Assembly: GCA_029948255.1 (NCBI GenBank)
Contig: JALIZF010001911.1
Coordinates: 682,001 to 746,000, forward strand
Source: Telmatactis stephensoni
Lineage: Eukaryota; Cnidaria; Anthozoa; Actiniaria; Isophelliidae
Reading direction: 5' to 3'
Length of the DNA stretch: 64,000 nucleotides
Positions 1-12,759 of the stretch are shown in pieces. Numbering within the stretch: position 1 is the first letter of the stretch; every line of letters begins with the position of its first letter. Under the pieces are notes generated by a model. That model searched no databases and was not told the origin of the DNA. It was given only the letters and a program-made list of their open reading frames with translations. The translations under genes and the position numbers were made by a program.

Positions 1-1080
1 CTTAATTCGCGAAAATCTAAACAATTTAAGAATGCTTTAGCTTCGATCGTTAAATCCAACTAACGGATGTCATGATTGAGCTGACACTTTGAAAACTTAA
101 CATTTACAAGTTTCCTTGCAGTTTTAACTTGCTAAACTTAGAAATATTGTTCTCAAAACCTCGTACAAATTTAGCGAATTTCATGATCATTAATCTGTGC
201 CAATCTTGACGGGTTAAAGGGAAAAAAACTTACGTTTGAATATTCTTTCGGGCCCGGTGTCGTTTCAATAACTGCCGCTCGCAAGACGAAGGACACAGAG
301 AACATTTTCAAAGTTGGACGACTTTTTAGTTGGATTCATAGCTTCAAAAAACTTCTCATAATGAATGAGTCATTTAGGATTGTGTATTCTTCGTTTTGTG
401 AAGATGCCTTCAGTAACCGGCTACTTAAAAATCGAGCTAAAGTTGAAATCAAGAATCGTCTGCATTAATTGAGCGCCTGAAACAAGGAATGCTTCTAAAG
501 ACAATAAGAAATTAGCACTTCAAGGTAAAGACCCTGGTCAGAAAATGATGTTCAAAAGTCTCTTGTACCTATATTTGATCATTTATCTATTATTTGGGAC
601 TGATGACTTAAAAAAATAAACATTTATGCACGTTGAACTGTTAAATTTAAACAAACACTCAAGTACATGGCATGTACATTACAATGACATTTTGTTTTAA
701 AGTGAACTTTTTGCACTACTTTTATTAGTAATAAAATTAGTAAAAAAAAAGAATTTTAAACTTATTTCAGCCCCACTAATGTTTAAATACAGCTCCAGTT
801 TGGGTCTGCAATTTAATGAAAAAAGTGAGAGGAAAAAATGAAGAAATTTTGCATGCAAACTAGAGACAGAGTTGTTTTCATTATTAAAGCATGAAGTTGC
901 TCAGTAAGCCCTATGAGCCCTATTAAATGCAAATTGAAAATGCTTAATTCCTTGTTTTCTTCTTATGTTAAGTAGCTGTTTTGATAATCACTTTAAATTG
1001 TATTATCTGTGTAATCTGGAAGAGACAAGTATTCACCTAGTGTGCCATCATTCTATTCTACATTAAAAACCAAACCAAAA
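1..1080. other. Non-coding, AT-rich; nothing recognised
   Basis: I see no long reading frame with family resemblance, no tRNA and no clear transposon ends here. Homopolymer A/T runs are frequent. This is most likely intergenic or intronic DNA. Confidence 0.5.
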
Positions 1081-1084
1081 CAAT

Positions 1085-2565
1085 AACAACAACCACAAAT
1101 AAAAGCCCTCTAAGAGGACATGTGGTTACAGATAAAATAATAAAAAACAACGAGTCGAGAGAAAAGATAACAAAACTGTAGAAATATATGTAATGACTAA
1201 AACCATGAAAGATTAAGTAGAGTGATTGCACTTAATCTGTGAAATTGTACCGGCTAGCCAAATATGGAAAACAAAGAATTTTTACAATTAGTTAGACTAG
1301 TATTAATTACTTTGATTATATTTCACAGTTTAACTATGTTTGCTCTGAGATTACAAAATTATTCAAATAAATTTAATTTGAAGTAATTAAATACAGTTCA
1401 TGAAAATTAAACATGAAAGCAAAAGCACACACATGCAAGTTCTTTGTCACAAAATCAAAATTTCAAGCTTTCATGGGATTCTGCACACCTTGCGTGACAT
1501 CACCGTGACATTTCAAATTTTAAAAACAAAACAACAAAAACAAGCTAAGGTCAGTACGCCTCAATCGAGAGGTAGTAAAAGTTTCCAAAACATTATATAG
1601 ACATCCCCAAGGACTCACAGAGGCTCCAATCACACTAGAAAAGTAAATTTAATTTGAACATTAAAAATGTTTAATTGAATAAAACCCAGTTCACTCACCC
1701 AGACTTAAACCTAAGAGTAAACACGTCGAGGTTTCAAACCTAATCAACAGTGAAATTAATGGCAGGAATGCAAAGAAATATAGGAAACTTTTGTATTTTA
1801 AAATGCTGCACTAACTAGCATAAAACCAACAATCGTCAGTGCGATCGACGATCGAACGCCGTGATCCAAACTACAAACGGTCACGGCGAAATTCTCAACA
1901 AGCATTACAGAAATCTGCAAAATCATAAATCGAAAAGAGCTTGTGTACATCGCTAAACACTACATCTGGCTGTGTAGGCAAAATTGCACAAGATTATTTC
2001 ATTCAAAGCGGTATAAACTCACCCGTGTAAATCAAGCTCTCAATCGGTTAGTATAAATGCCCATGCTTCCACAGGTTCTCTCAGTTCGTTCAGAATGTCT
2101 TCGTAAACCCAATGTTTATCAAAAAAAAACTTGAAAAAACTTTCACTCTAGCAGAAATATTCATATAATAGTCGCAACTATTGACTATAAATGGCAAATA
2201 CTTCTCAGTAAAATACATCACAAAATCAAACAACTAGCATTGGGTTTCCTGTCTCTTTCGGGAGATCGTCGTAAACGCCATATTTATCGAAAAATGTGCA
2301 ACACAGTTCACGTAGATGAAGAGATTTATATAAGAAGAGCAATAATGGATAATGAAAAGACGATATTTCTTGGAGTGAATTATATTTCAATCATTAAAAT
2401 CGACTAAAACTGACTAAGTAAACCTCGAGTCATTCCGAATGCCTGCCGAATATATCACTTCGTGTCAACTTCGGCAAACCCGAATTACACACACGCTTAC
2501 ACACACGATGACATAGAGGTTACGGCTTTGCAAGCAAAGCCTGTAACCACAAAAACAATTAAGAT
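1085..2565 (+). repeat. Degenerate dispersed element, copy 1
   Basis: The left edge (from 1098, AAAAGCCCTCTAAGAGGACA followed by TGTGGTTACA) closely resembles the sequence at 40005-40035. The right edge (2490-2565, TACACACACGATGACATAG followed by TGTAACCACAAA) resembles 41600-41660. The two edges carry short inverted termini (TGTGGTTACA / TGTAACCACA). The interiors of the two copies look largely unrelated by eye, so this may be an element family that conserves only its ends. No coding capacity is visible. Confidence 0.35.
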
Positions 2566-2785
2566 GTCACAAAATATTGAAGACAGACAAATCAAGATAA
2601 TATGTTGTTCTGCAATATCCCCATCCAGGATGTTGAAAAGCTTTAATTACTTGTATCAATTAAAAGAAGTGTTGGAGATTTTTGCTTTCTTTTTCTGACA
2701 ATTATGAATCACTACAAAGTAGATTGTGAAATAATGTGACAGCTAGTGAATCTGAATATTAAAATATATACTGTAATAAAGATCA

Positions 2786-4842
2786 CAGGAAACCCATTTC
2801 ACGTACCATTCAACACCATTCGTACCAATGGTGACCATGATCTGACCCCCTCGGGCTGTTAGCTTAGGTAATATCCATTACACAGGAAACCCATTTCACC
2901 ATTCAACACCATTCGTACCAATGGTGAACGTGGTTTGACTCCCTTGGGCTGTTAGCTTATGTAATATCCATTACACAGGAAACCCATTTCACCATTCAAC
3001 ACCATTCGTTCCAATTGTAATTGCCCTTTACCATTCGTACCATTCGTACCAATGGTGAACATAGTCTGACTCCCTTGGGCTGTTAGCTTATGTAATATCC
3101 ATTACACAGGAAACCCATTTCACCATTCAACACCATTCGTACCAATGGTGAACATGGTTTGACCCCCTTGGGCTGTTAGCTTATGTAATATCCATTACAC
3201 AGGAAACCCATTTCACCATTCAACACCATTCGTTCCAATTGTAATTGCCCTTTACCATTCGTACCATTCGTACCAATGGTGAACGTGGTCTGACTCCCTT
3301 GGGCTGTTAGCTTATGTAATATCCATCACACAGGAAACCCATTTCACCATTCAACACCATTCGTTCCAATTGTAATTGCCCTTTACCATTCGTACCATTC
3401 GTACCAATGGTGAACATAGTCTGACTCCCTTGGGTTGTTAGCTTTCTTATGTAATATCCATTACACAGGAAACCCATTTCACCATTCAACACCATTCGTT
3501 CCAATTGTAATTGCCCTTTACCATTCGTACCATTCGCACCAATGGTGAACGTGGTCTGACTCCCTTGGGCTGTTAGCATATGTAATATCCATTACACAGG
3601 AAACGCATTTCACCATTCAACACCATTCGTTCCAATTGTAATTGCCCTTTACCATTCGTACCATTCGTACCAATGGTGAACGTGGTCTGACTCCCTTGGG
3701 CTGTTAGCTTATGTTATATCCATTACACAGGAAACCCATTTCACCATTCAACACCATTCGTTCCAATTGTAATTGCCCTTTACCATTCGTACCATTCGTA
3801 CCAATGGTGAACATAGTCTGACTCCCTTGGGCTGTTAGCTTATGTAATATCCATTACACAGGAAACCCATTTCACCATTCAACACCATTCGTTCCAATTG
3901 TAATTGCCCTTTACCATTCGTACCATTTGTACCAATGGTGAATGTGGTCTGACTCCCTTGGGCTGTTAGCTTATGTAATATCCATTACACAGGAAACCCA
4001 TTTCACCATTCAACACCATTCGTTCCAATTGTAATTGCCCTTTACCAATCGTACCATTCGTACCAATGGTGAATGTGGTCTGACTCCCTTGGGCTGTTAG
4101 CTTATGTAATATCCATTACACAGGAAACCCATTTCACCATTCAACACCATTCGTTCCAATTGTAATTGCCCTTTACCATTCGTACCATTCGTACCAATGG
4201 TGAACGTGGTCTGACTCCCTTGGGCTGTTAGCTTATGTAATATCCATCACACAGGAAACCCATTTCACCATTCAACACCATTCGTTCCAATGGTGAATGT
4301 GGTCTGACTCCCTTGGGCTGTTAGCTTATGTAATATCCATTACACAGGAAACCCATTTCACCATTCAACTCCATTCGTTCCAATTGTAATTGCCCTTTAC
4401 CATTCGTACCATTCGTACCAATGGTGAATGTGGTCTGACTCCCTTGGGCTGTTAGCTTATGTAATATCCATTACACAGGAAACCCATTTCACCATTCAAC
4501 ACCATTCGTTCCAATTGTAATTGCTCTTTACCATTCGTACCATTCGTACCAATAGTGAACGTGGTCTGACTCCCTTGGGCTGTTAGCATATGTAATATCC
4601 ATTACACAGGAAACCCATTTCACCATTCAACACCATTCGTACCAATGGTGAACATGGTTTGACCCCCTTGGGCTGTTAGCTTATGTAATATCCATTACAC
4701 AGGAAACCCGTTTCACCATTCAACACCATTCGTTCCAATTGTAAATGCTCTTTACCATTCGTACCATTCGTACCAATGGTCAACATAGTTGACTCCCTTG
4801 GGTTGTTAGCTTATGTAGTATTCATTACACAGGAAACCCACT
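2786..4842. repeat. Minisatellite, ~131-bp units (about 18 copies)
   Basis: Direct repeats are marked by ACAGGAAACCCATTTCACC about 18 times. Most are ~131 bp apart; some are ~92-101 bp because the block with CCAATTGTAATTGCCC and one CCATTCGTACC is missing. Each unit holds short inverted motifs around CCATTCGTACCAATGG. Degenerate relatives (GGTACCAATGGTACTATTGG) continue at 4885-4920 and around 5050-5100. Translated frames through the array are repeat by-products. Confidence 0.9.
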
Positions 4843-4859
4843 TTAAAAAGTTATTCACC

Positions 4860-7680
4860 TCAGTAAAAAATATCTCTTATACAGTTACCATTGGTACCAA
4901 TGGTACTATTGGTACCATCGGATATACCCCTTTTTTAAAAATTTAAAACACAATTTTTTCCCAAGTGATCAACTTATATTAATCTAAGGTAATATCCTAA
5001 TATAGTAGTTGTTCACTTATCAATTGCACCATATATTGGGATCCCTGTGGTAATTTACCATTAGACACCATTAGACACCACCATTCACCATTCGTATTGA
5101 ATGGATATGTTGGACAACCCTCCTGCACATTGGGATTCCTGTGTTGTACTTACCGCGATGTGTTCATTCGTGGTTCAGGATTCCTGTGTTGGCTCACTGA
5201 GCATGCGTTTAAGTCGCACATATTGTAAATAATATATTAAAGAAAATTCGAGTCAAGTGATAGCCCTTATTTGCTATAGTTACCTTGTATGCAAGCGATT
5301 CCATTCATCACCAAGTGACTGAAAAGACATTAATTCTTGACACACCCAACAAGTTGTTGATTTCACCATGAAAGTAATCGAACTAAAACTTTAATGTTGC
5401 TTCAAGTTGTAAATGTCGATTTTTCAGATCAATGTTCAAAGTATTTTGAAAGAAATGAAGAAGTTTTTTTTAGATAACCGCATTCCAGAGTATACATGTT
5501 GACCACTTTAGAAGCAGATGAGTCAATTAGTTCAGTATCAAAAGACAAAACTGATGTTAAAGCGTCTCGGGCGTACTTCATAGACGTACATAAAAAACAG
5601 GCTTAAGAAATAGAATTTTAACTTGCATTCAAAGCTTAGAAATTCAAGGGTCTTGAGTTCAGAAATACGTTGTTTAGTAAGTAAACAGAGTTAATAATTA
5701 ATGAACTTGGCTTCAAAGTTTCACCATGTTTCACGTCAATATATATACTATTACAAATTCGAACGTAATTGAGATTATTCGCTCGAAATTCAAAGTCCAT
5801 GTAGGCAATACTGAATCAATATTTTCAAGTAAAAGTTCAATTGCTGCCAAGCGAGTGAGCCTCAGTGAGCGAGCGCCGGCAACCCTCCTATTTTAGCCAT
5901 CTGATTTGAGAAAACGGTCACCCTGTGGATTCAACCACCTACCAAACTGGTTAAAACCAGTTGTATATTCGATAGCAGTTAGCCAATAAAAACAGTAAAA
6001 GTACTGGGAAAGCTGAACAAACCTGTTCGCAAACTGGTTCTACAACGGCGTGCAGAACCTGTTGAGACACTATCCCAATTTTGGCCTTAATTAGCCAACC
6101 CTGTTTTATGCTCCCCTTTCCCCCCTCTCTCAATGTTGAGTAGGCCGGGGAGATTCCTGCTAGGCCCAACACTTGACCCAACCAACATTGAGTCGGGGGG
6201 AGGGTGATTCAGAATATATGGCCGTTCCACGACTTACATGATGGGTATAATATCAAAGAACGTCAATTTTAGGATACAATGTCTCAACTATTCTGCACGC
6301 CGTTGTCTGAGACTTATAATATTAAATAACTAGGAAAAATAATGCAATTATTTGATTTTACACTAAACTTGTTGTAGTCAAAGGTAGGCTCTGTATGCTA
6401 CAATTTCGGGTGACATTGATTTGACCTAACAAAATACTAGCGATAAAAGCCGTACCATATTTTGGAAGAGTGCTCGGAAGGTAATGAAGCGTTCCGTAAT
6501 TTACATCAAAAGACAAAAGAGCTACATCATGCATCAATGAGTTGTCGACCACTGTATCCGGCTGAAAAATATACTGATTTGAGGCTAATATTTTATACAG
6601 CCATAAAATGATTCAATGAATTTGAAAACGCTATATCATATCAACTATTACCTATACTAAACCATACTAATTTTTAAACAATATTTATCGAAGGGATCTT
6701 GAAATAATGCAGTTTATGTAACAATAGAGCGAAATTTGGGCAACAGTAGCAAATTCAGCCTGTCCATATACCTGAGTTCGGCTCACTTTTCTCAATATCA
6801 ATTAATGTGATTTCTCTCGTCTCTTTCAGTAGCCAAATTTGATATCTTTACAACAATTTGAGATGAAAAATTAACTTCGATGTGCTACTTTCTTTTTAAT
6901 TGTAGGAAATTTAAAAAGTTGTTTTGTTTACGCTCGATTTTTGCAGTTAAAATCTCTCATCGATGATATTTCGAAAACGCTCTCTCAGAATTTGATTTAA
7001 TTCGCTAGAGCTAAAGGCAATGATGTTAACTACAAGATTACAAGAGCATTTTTCAAGAATAAGCCTAGAACTCATTAAAATCGAGAATATGTAAAAAGGG
7101 CAATTCTTTTAAGGCGTCGCCATAATAGCGCCGATCTCCATATAACATACGTCATCATAAACTTTGATCTTTGTCTGATAAGGGTGCAGTACTTAATTTA
7201 CTATCAGACTGCTCATGAACAAATAGTTTTCACTCAAAGACGACTGGTAGCTCTACTTGAAAATTGGGTCGAGCCACCTTTATTTGGCTGAGAGCGCACG
7301 TTCGTAGTGTCCGTAATGACAACAATTGTAACCGCTTTGTCAAAAGTAAAATTCACTCCTAGAAATTCCTAGACAATAAGTGGTTATCAAATACACTTAC
7401 AATTATTACTTATAAATACTTGATTACTATGTTTGAACGTCTTAAATAACTTCACTGTGATGTTGCTGTATAAAGTGTTTGGTGGTGTGTTTTCATAACC
7501 ATTTTCTCTGTTAGAGGATTACCATGTGGTATAATAAGTGCTTGGACTGCTCCAACAACTGCAACATATGCTGTAAATATGATCTTATTTGCGAAAACGG
7601 GGCTTAAAAAATTAGTGTTGAAGTGCAATTTTCCATGCTTAGACAGAATGCATTCTGAATGTTCCTGAACTAGATGCACC
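4860..7680. other. Non-coding region; weak inverted repeat
   Basis: No gene is recognised. A short inverted pair is present: GGCGTGCAGAACCTGTTGAG near 6048-6067 and its diverged reverse complement near 6281-6305. It may mark a small decayed MITE. The rest is AT-rich with no recognisable exon. Confidence 0.4.
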
Positions 7681-7915
7681 CGTGCTTTCAGGAGCCCCTT
7701 TTAGGAGAGGCTCCAATGACCGGCCCCGTTCGTACTGTTCCACGAGCCGTTTCACGCTTTCTTCACCATTCCGGGAAGCAGTTAACCGTAACATAAAGAC
7801 CCTTTTTGAATCGGCTAACTTAAACTAAAGAATATCTGATTAGTCAATTTGTCTGTCAGCAGCTATTAGTGTTTGCCTTTGTCCTTCTATTATCATGCAT
7901 GGGTATTATAATTAT
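7681..7915 (-). repeat. Dispersed ~240-bp repeat, copy 1
   Basis: On the minus strand this begins CCCATGCATGATAATAGAAG and ends near a GTGCATCTAGTT motif. A full-length relative lies at 35265-35515 (plus), and an internally deleted relative at 21165-21245 (plus). Shared blocks include GTCATTGGAGCCTCTC and AAGGGGCTCC. Here it directly abuts the broken 3' side of LINE-A, so it may have inserted into or truncated that LINE. No reading frame is conserved. Confidence 0.7.
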
Positions 7916-8066
7916 ATCTGGTAGGGTAGTTGTTACCCCAGACAATGTTTCCATAATGGAGTTAAGGATATATCAGCGTGTAATATATCAACAATAAATT
8001 TTTTTGATTGACCTAATATCGGATTTTGCAAATAATTCCAGTGATTTTTATTATTTTTTGAGCAGT

Positions 8067-9500
8067 CTAATCAATGTGCGTTTTCCATGTAAGGTGTTCA
8101 TCAATAATTATGCCTAAAAATTTAGTTTGCTTGGCTCTGGTAATATTCTTTCCATTCAGCTTTAATGACGGTTGCATTTGAATCCGTTTTCTGTGTGACT
8201 TGAAAATAATATAATTTGATTTCTTTAAGTTTAAAGTCAGTTGATTATTTTCTAACCATTTATGTATGACCTTTAGTTCCTCATTAATTATTATTTCAAG
8301 ATGTTTTATGTTTTTTCCCGAGCAAAATAAGCTGGTATCATCTGCAAACAGAATTGGTGAGAGTGTCTTAGTTATGTTAGTTAAATCGTTTATATATATT
8401 AAAAACAGAAGTGGTCCTAATATTGAGCCTTGAGGCACTCCACACAAAACGCTCATTTCATCAGATTTTACATTGTTATATTTGACTATTTGTTTTCTAT
8501 TCATTAAATAACTTCTAATCCAATCATGACACTTTCCTCGAATACCATAAAATTGCAGTTTATTTAAGAGTATGGAGTGGTTAACAGTATCAAATGCCTT
8601 TGATAAGTCTAAAGAAATCCCAATAGTTATTTCATGGTTTTCAATGGAGTTTGTAATTTTATCAACCAATTCTACTATTACTTGGTTAGTAGAACGCTTA
8701 CTTCTAAATCCATACTGACTGTCAGATAAAATGTTATTTTTGTCTATAAAGTTAATTAATCTCTTATACATAATTTTTTCGATAATTTTTGAAAGGCAAG
8801 GAAGAACAGATATAGGTCTATAGTTTGAAAAATTATCGTCATTGGATGATTTATATATGGGGCTTACTAAGGCAGTTTTTAATTGGCTTGGAAATTGACT
8901 TTTGTTAAATGATAGATTAAAAATATGACATAAAGGAGGTGCTATTAGTGGAGCAACATGCTTAATTACTTTGATATTGATTTCATCTATTCCACAACTA
9001 TTTTTGTTTTTAATTTTATTTATTATTTTAATAATTTCATCACAAGTAGTATCATGAATAAAAATTGACCCTCTGTAATCTCCTTTCAGATACGTTTCAA
9101 AGTCATTTGTATCTTTAAATGATTTAGCTAAATTTGGGCCAACATTGACAAAATATTCATTGAACTTTTCAGCAATAGTATTTGGATCATCATAAACTAT
9201 ATTTTCATATTCAAAAGCGCAAGGTAGAGTCTTTGTAGACATTTTCTTACCAATCAATTCATTTATTGTTTGCCAAGTTAATTTAGGATTATTGGCTGCA
9301 TAGTCAAACTTTTTATCTATGTGCTTCTTTTTAGCGATACGGATTAAGTGGTTATATTTGTTACGGTATGATTTGTATGTTTTTATGCTGGGCCTATGGG
9401 CCCAGTATACTTGTTTTTGGCGAGTTAGGTATGATCGGAATTTCGAGTGGGTAGCTCCCTTGTCTGACAACAATGTGTTTGACGGACATGTGTCTAACAA
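8067..9500 (-). pseudogene. LINE-A reverse transcriptase (fragment)
   Basis: This is the reverse transcriptase part of a non-LTR retrotransposon, which copies LINE RNA onto nicked target DNA. Visible blocks, in order, are YRPISVLPCLSKIIEKIMYK (fingers), QYGFRSKRSTNQ, LDLSKAFDTVNH (first catalytic aspartate), GVPQGSILGPLLF and the catalytic FADD box (PILFADDTSLF), then LGIIIDEHLTW in the thumb. The first ~25 residues of the open frame (before about WAHRPSIKTYKSYRNK) do not look like LINE sequence and probably come from the adjacent insertion. The frame stops at 8067, and recognisable thumb coding resumes in another frame down to about 7916, so the protein is frameshifted. Catalytic residues themselves are intact. 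Confidence 0.85.
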
Positions 9501-11545
9501 GCCTATATTGCTTCAAAACAATCTTTCGGCCCGTTCAAAACCCTTTACGAGACTTAGAGTTCTAACTTGCAAAGACGAATGTAAACTGAAAATCAAATTT
9601 GTTTATTAATACTACTAGTATCAGTAAGATCAGAAATTTGTCACTCAAATAAGCGGAACCTTTTTGAAGCAATGTAGCAATGCAACAAACCTTGACTGAT
9701 AAAAAACCTTTAGTTTAGGATATTAATAGTCTTGAGAAGTACTTGTTGAGATAGATATAAGCCTGTAAATCCGTGTGATAAATCAAAGAGAATTTTGCCA
9801 TAAAATCTTCAGTGACTATTATAAATAGCGCGAAAGCTCATTTATCGAGATTTCCATGATTTGCTCTCGTATTTTGATTATAAAAAGGGCGTGTATGATT
9901 GTTACAAGTTCTGTTCCCAACCAATCAGAAATGGGTGTTCCCACGGTCAAATAAACAATAAAAAGATAACAATCTTCGCGGGCTCAAGTCCAAAATTGCT
10001 TTTTTTCGGGGGAGGTGGGAGAGGGGGGCAATTGCCCCACTGGCTCTCGCAGTACATTTTATTCACTGAAATGTATTGCTTTTTCAAACAATCACAAACA
10101 GTGTTAGGAATGATTATAAAACTAATTGATTAAAGTTTGTTTAGTAAAGGATGTGTATCGCTCCCTGGCAGCCATAAAAAGAGTGCTTGATAAATATCTG
10201 ACACATAATTTGCCTTGTAATGTATAGAGAATGCATAAATATATGTGGATTTAACTGAACTACTGAGAGTAGTCTGGGTAAAGAAAGCAAAATTTCGATT
10301 CACCAAAAATTTAAGCGATATCGTGTGGCTTTCTAAAGAGATTTTACCTCTTTGAAGAGGAGAACATTGGAATGCAACTTTATATCGTCTTGCTTCGATC
10401 GAGCGTACAACGCGGCGATGAAAAACTCATAAAAGGACATTGTCTTTCCTGAGAAATATCACTAAACAGTTCATGACCTTGCTGAACACTTCCACGAATA
10501 CAAAGCAGGATTCAGTGGATTCCCGGGTATGATAAATCTGAATAACAACGACAACTTAGCTAGAAAACAAAGACTCCAATCGCGTGGTCAGCGATCATTC
10601 CAAGCATATTTTGATGACGTCACAAATCATCGTTCGCTACATCCATAAACGTACGTGCCTACCTACCAAGAATCGAGTTCAGAGCTGGTACATAAACATG
10701 CCGCGCATGTGCAAGATTAGTGTCGCTGCTCGCTTCGCTCGCAGCAATTAAATCGACATTCTTCAGTCTCAACTGAAAATTACTAAACACCACAATTTCT
10801 CTGTATATTTTAGTTGTCATATGCCCAGCAGACTTGACACGCTTTTCCCGTGTCAAGACTTGTTTCATTTTCTGTTGTGGCTTTTTCAAGAAACTTCTTG
10901 TACAGTTTGTCTTTAGTTTTTGATGATTTTTTAAATAAGCTGTTGGTATCGTCATTTTAACGCTCAGTGTTTTGGCTGTTTTCTTTCTTTAATATCAAAC
11001 AATACGAGATTTTGAGAGTCGACCGAGGCGAGCGTGTTGATCAGGTGCGAGTCTCCCAAAGGAAATCGGTTTACAAACAGAATATCGTGCTTAGCAGCAC
11101 AGTAAATAAGGGCTATGATTTTAAAAATGAGTTTTTTTCGATATGGAAGTATACTTGAGGGTTTTGGCGAGTCTACAACTGCATGAATTTGCTAATAACT
11201 TTAATTTTATATTTATCAACTGAACGGAATAATTAACTTAAGTACAGTACATAATGCCAAATAAAAAGTTTAAAAATAAAAATAATAATAATAATAAAAA
11301 TCATAAAAACTTACAAACATTTGTACAACAATAACTTACACGTTAGACTCAGGAAGAAGACTAAATTTACAGTTGTTCACCACAAATCTTGATTGAAAAC
11401 AATTTATTATAAACTCCAGTTGCAAAATGGTGGATTCTCATACTCGTCGACCGTGAGGTAAGTAGCTTGGGGACGAGGGCCGTTTGCAAAAATACTGAAC
11501 GCGCTCTGATTGGTTGAAAATAAAATCTCCGTTCACCTGGTATTG
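9450..11545. other. About 2.1 kb separating the two halves of LINE-A
   Basis: This lies between the LINE endonuclease end (about 11548) and the reverse transcriptase start (about 9440). No transposon protein is recognised. A minus-strand open frame at 10659-10955 (98 codons, lysine-rich) has no family I know. Clear terminal inverted repeats or a target duplication were not found at the two edges, so I cannot say whether this is one insertion or a rearrangement. Confidence 0.45.
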
Positions 11546-12451
11546 TAAGGTAAACCAAATTCGAGTAGAAAAGCTTCTAATGATTTTTCTGGGTCATCTT
11601 GAGTAAACGTATTTTGCCAGTCTTTTGTTTCAATGCTCTGATAAAAGGATTCCAGGGAGGACTGGTTGATTATCCTTGTTATAATTTGCTCTCTAGGTTT
11701 TTTATTTGTATTATTTTTCGTCTGTTTGGTTATGGCAAAAACTGGTAAGTGGTCGGAAATATCATTTATCAAATTTCCATTTAAATATTCATCAACATGA
11801 TTATTAGTGAAGATATTGTCAATTAGAGTGCAGCTTGATTTAGTAATTCGAGAAGGTTTTAAAATAAGAGGTCTATATGGAGAGGATGATAAAAGATAAA
11901 AAAAACTGATTTGAAAATTTGCATTGAGTATATTTTAAAAGGTCAATATTGAAATCACCCAAAATATAACATGGTTTATTTTTCTTATCAAGTTCAGATA
12001 GCAAGTGATTGAAATCACTTTCAAATTCAGTATACTTATTATTAGGAGGCCTGTATATGGCGCCAATTAAGATATTTTTACTTTTTTCATTGATAATTTC
12101 AATGAAAAGTGATTCTATATTCTTGTTTTCGCTCATAACTGATAAATCATTCTTATACTCGAAGGTCAAATTTTGATCAATAAAAAGGCAAATTCCCCCA
12201 CCAACTTTGTTTTTTCTGTTTTGGTATACAGCAGTATAACCAGGAATACTATACAAATTATTACTTTCACTATCAGTTAACCAGGTTTCTGTTAATGCTA
12301 TGATGGAAAAAGTATGTTTCAATGAATTCAAAAAATTTATAAACGCGTCTAGTTTATGTCTAATACTTCTTATATTTAGATGTAGAAGAGATAGCTCGTT
12401 GCCAGAAAGGTTAAGTGATTCAATTTTGAAGTTGAATTCTGACACATGCAA
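11533..12451 (-). pseudogene. LINE-A endonuclease (APE type), frameshifted
   Basis: This is the N-terminal endonuclease of the LINE, which would nick target DNA to prime reverse transcription. It shows the exonuclease-endonuclease-phosphatase motifs: SLLHLNIRSIRHK near the start, ALTETWL with the catalytic glutamate, GGGICLFID, GAIYRPPNN, and ILGDFNIDLL with the catalytic aspartate and asparagine. A frameshift near 11880-11930 moves the rest (through SDHLPVF, the catalytic Asp-His) into another frame. Coding similarity ends near 11548, where foreign DNA starts. Its counterpart reverse transcriptase lies about 2.1 kb downstream on the same strand. Confidence 0.85.
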
Positions 12452-12588
12452 TTTAGATGATAATTATTATGGCATACAGAACACATTACGGAGTATTTTG
12501 TGTCAGTAATACTATTATCACAAGTATTACACATGTTTACACACATGGTAGGTAGCTAAAAAGATTAAAATGTATAACTGTAAAGAAC

Positions 12589-12738
12589 TTAGCTAAAGGA
12601 GAAAACAAAAGAACTATAATAAAAATAATTCATGTTATCTTCTTCTTCAACTTTGGTCTGTTTGGCACTAGGCTTAATAGGAGTGCTGTTTTGAGAGTTA
12701 TTTAGCTCTAAAGCGGGACGCTTATTTTTTCCTGCCAT
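12589..12738 (-). pseudogene. Possible LINE-A ORF1 start, 49 codons
   Basis: An ATG at 12738 opens a short frame beginning MAGKNKRPALELNN, a basic/polar N-terminus of the sort LINE first proteins have. It stops after 49 codons. It sits just upstream of the endonuclease on the same strand, so it may be the 5' end of the element. This rests on position and composition only. Confidence 0.35.
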
Positions 12739-12759
12739 ACCAAGGTCTTTGCAATTTAT

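Noticed and set aside
2786..4842. CRISPR-like appearance of regularly spaced repeats
   Set aside because: Spacers are not unique; the whole unit repeats, no cas genes, and the genome is eukaryotic.
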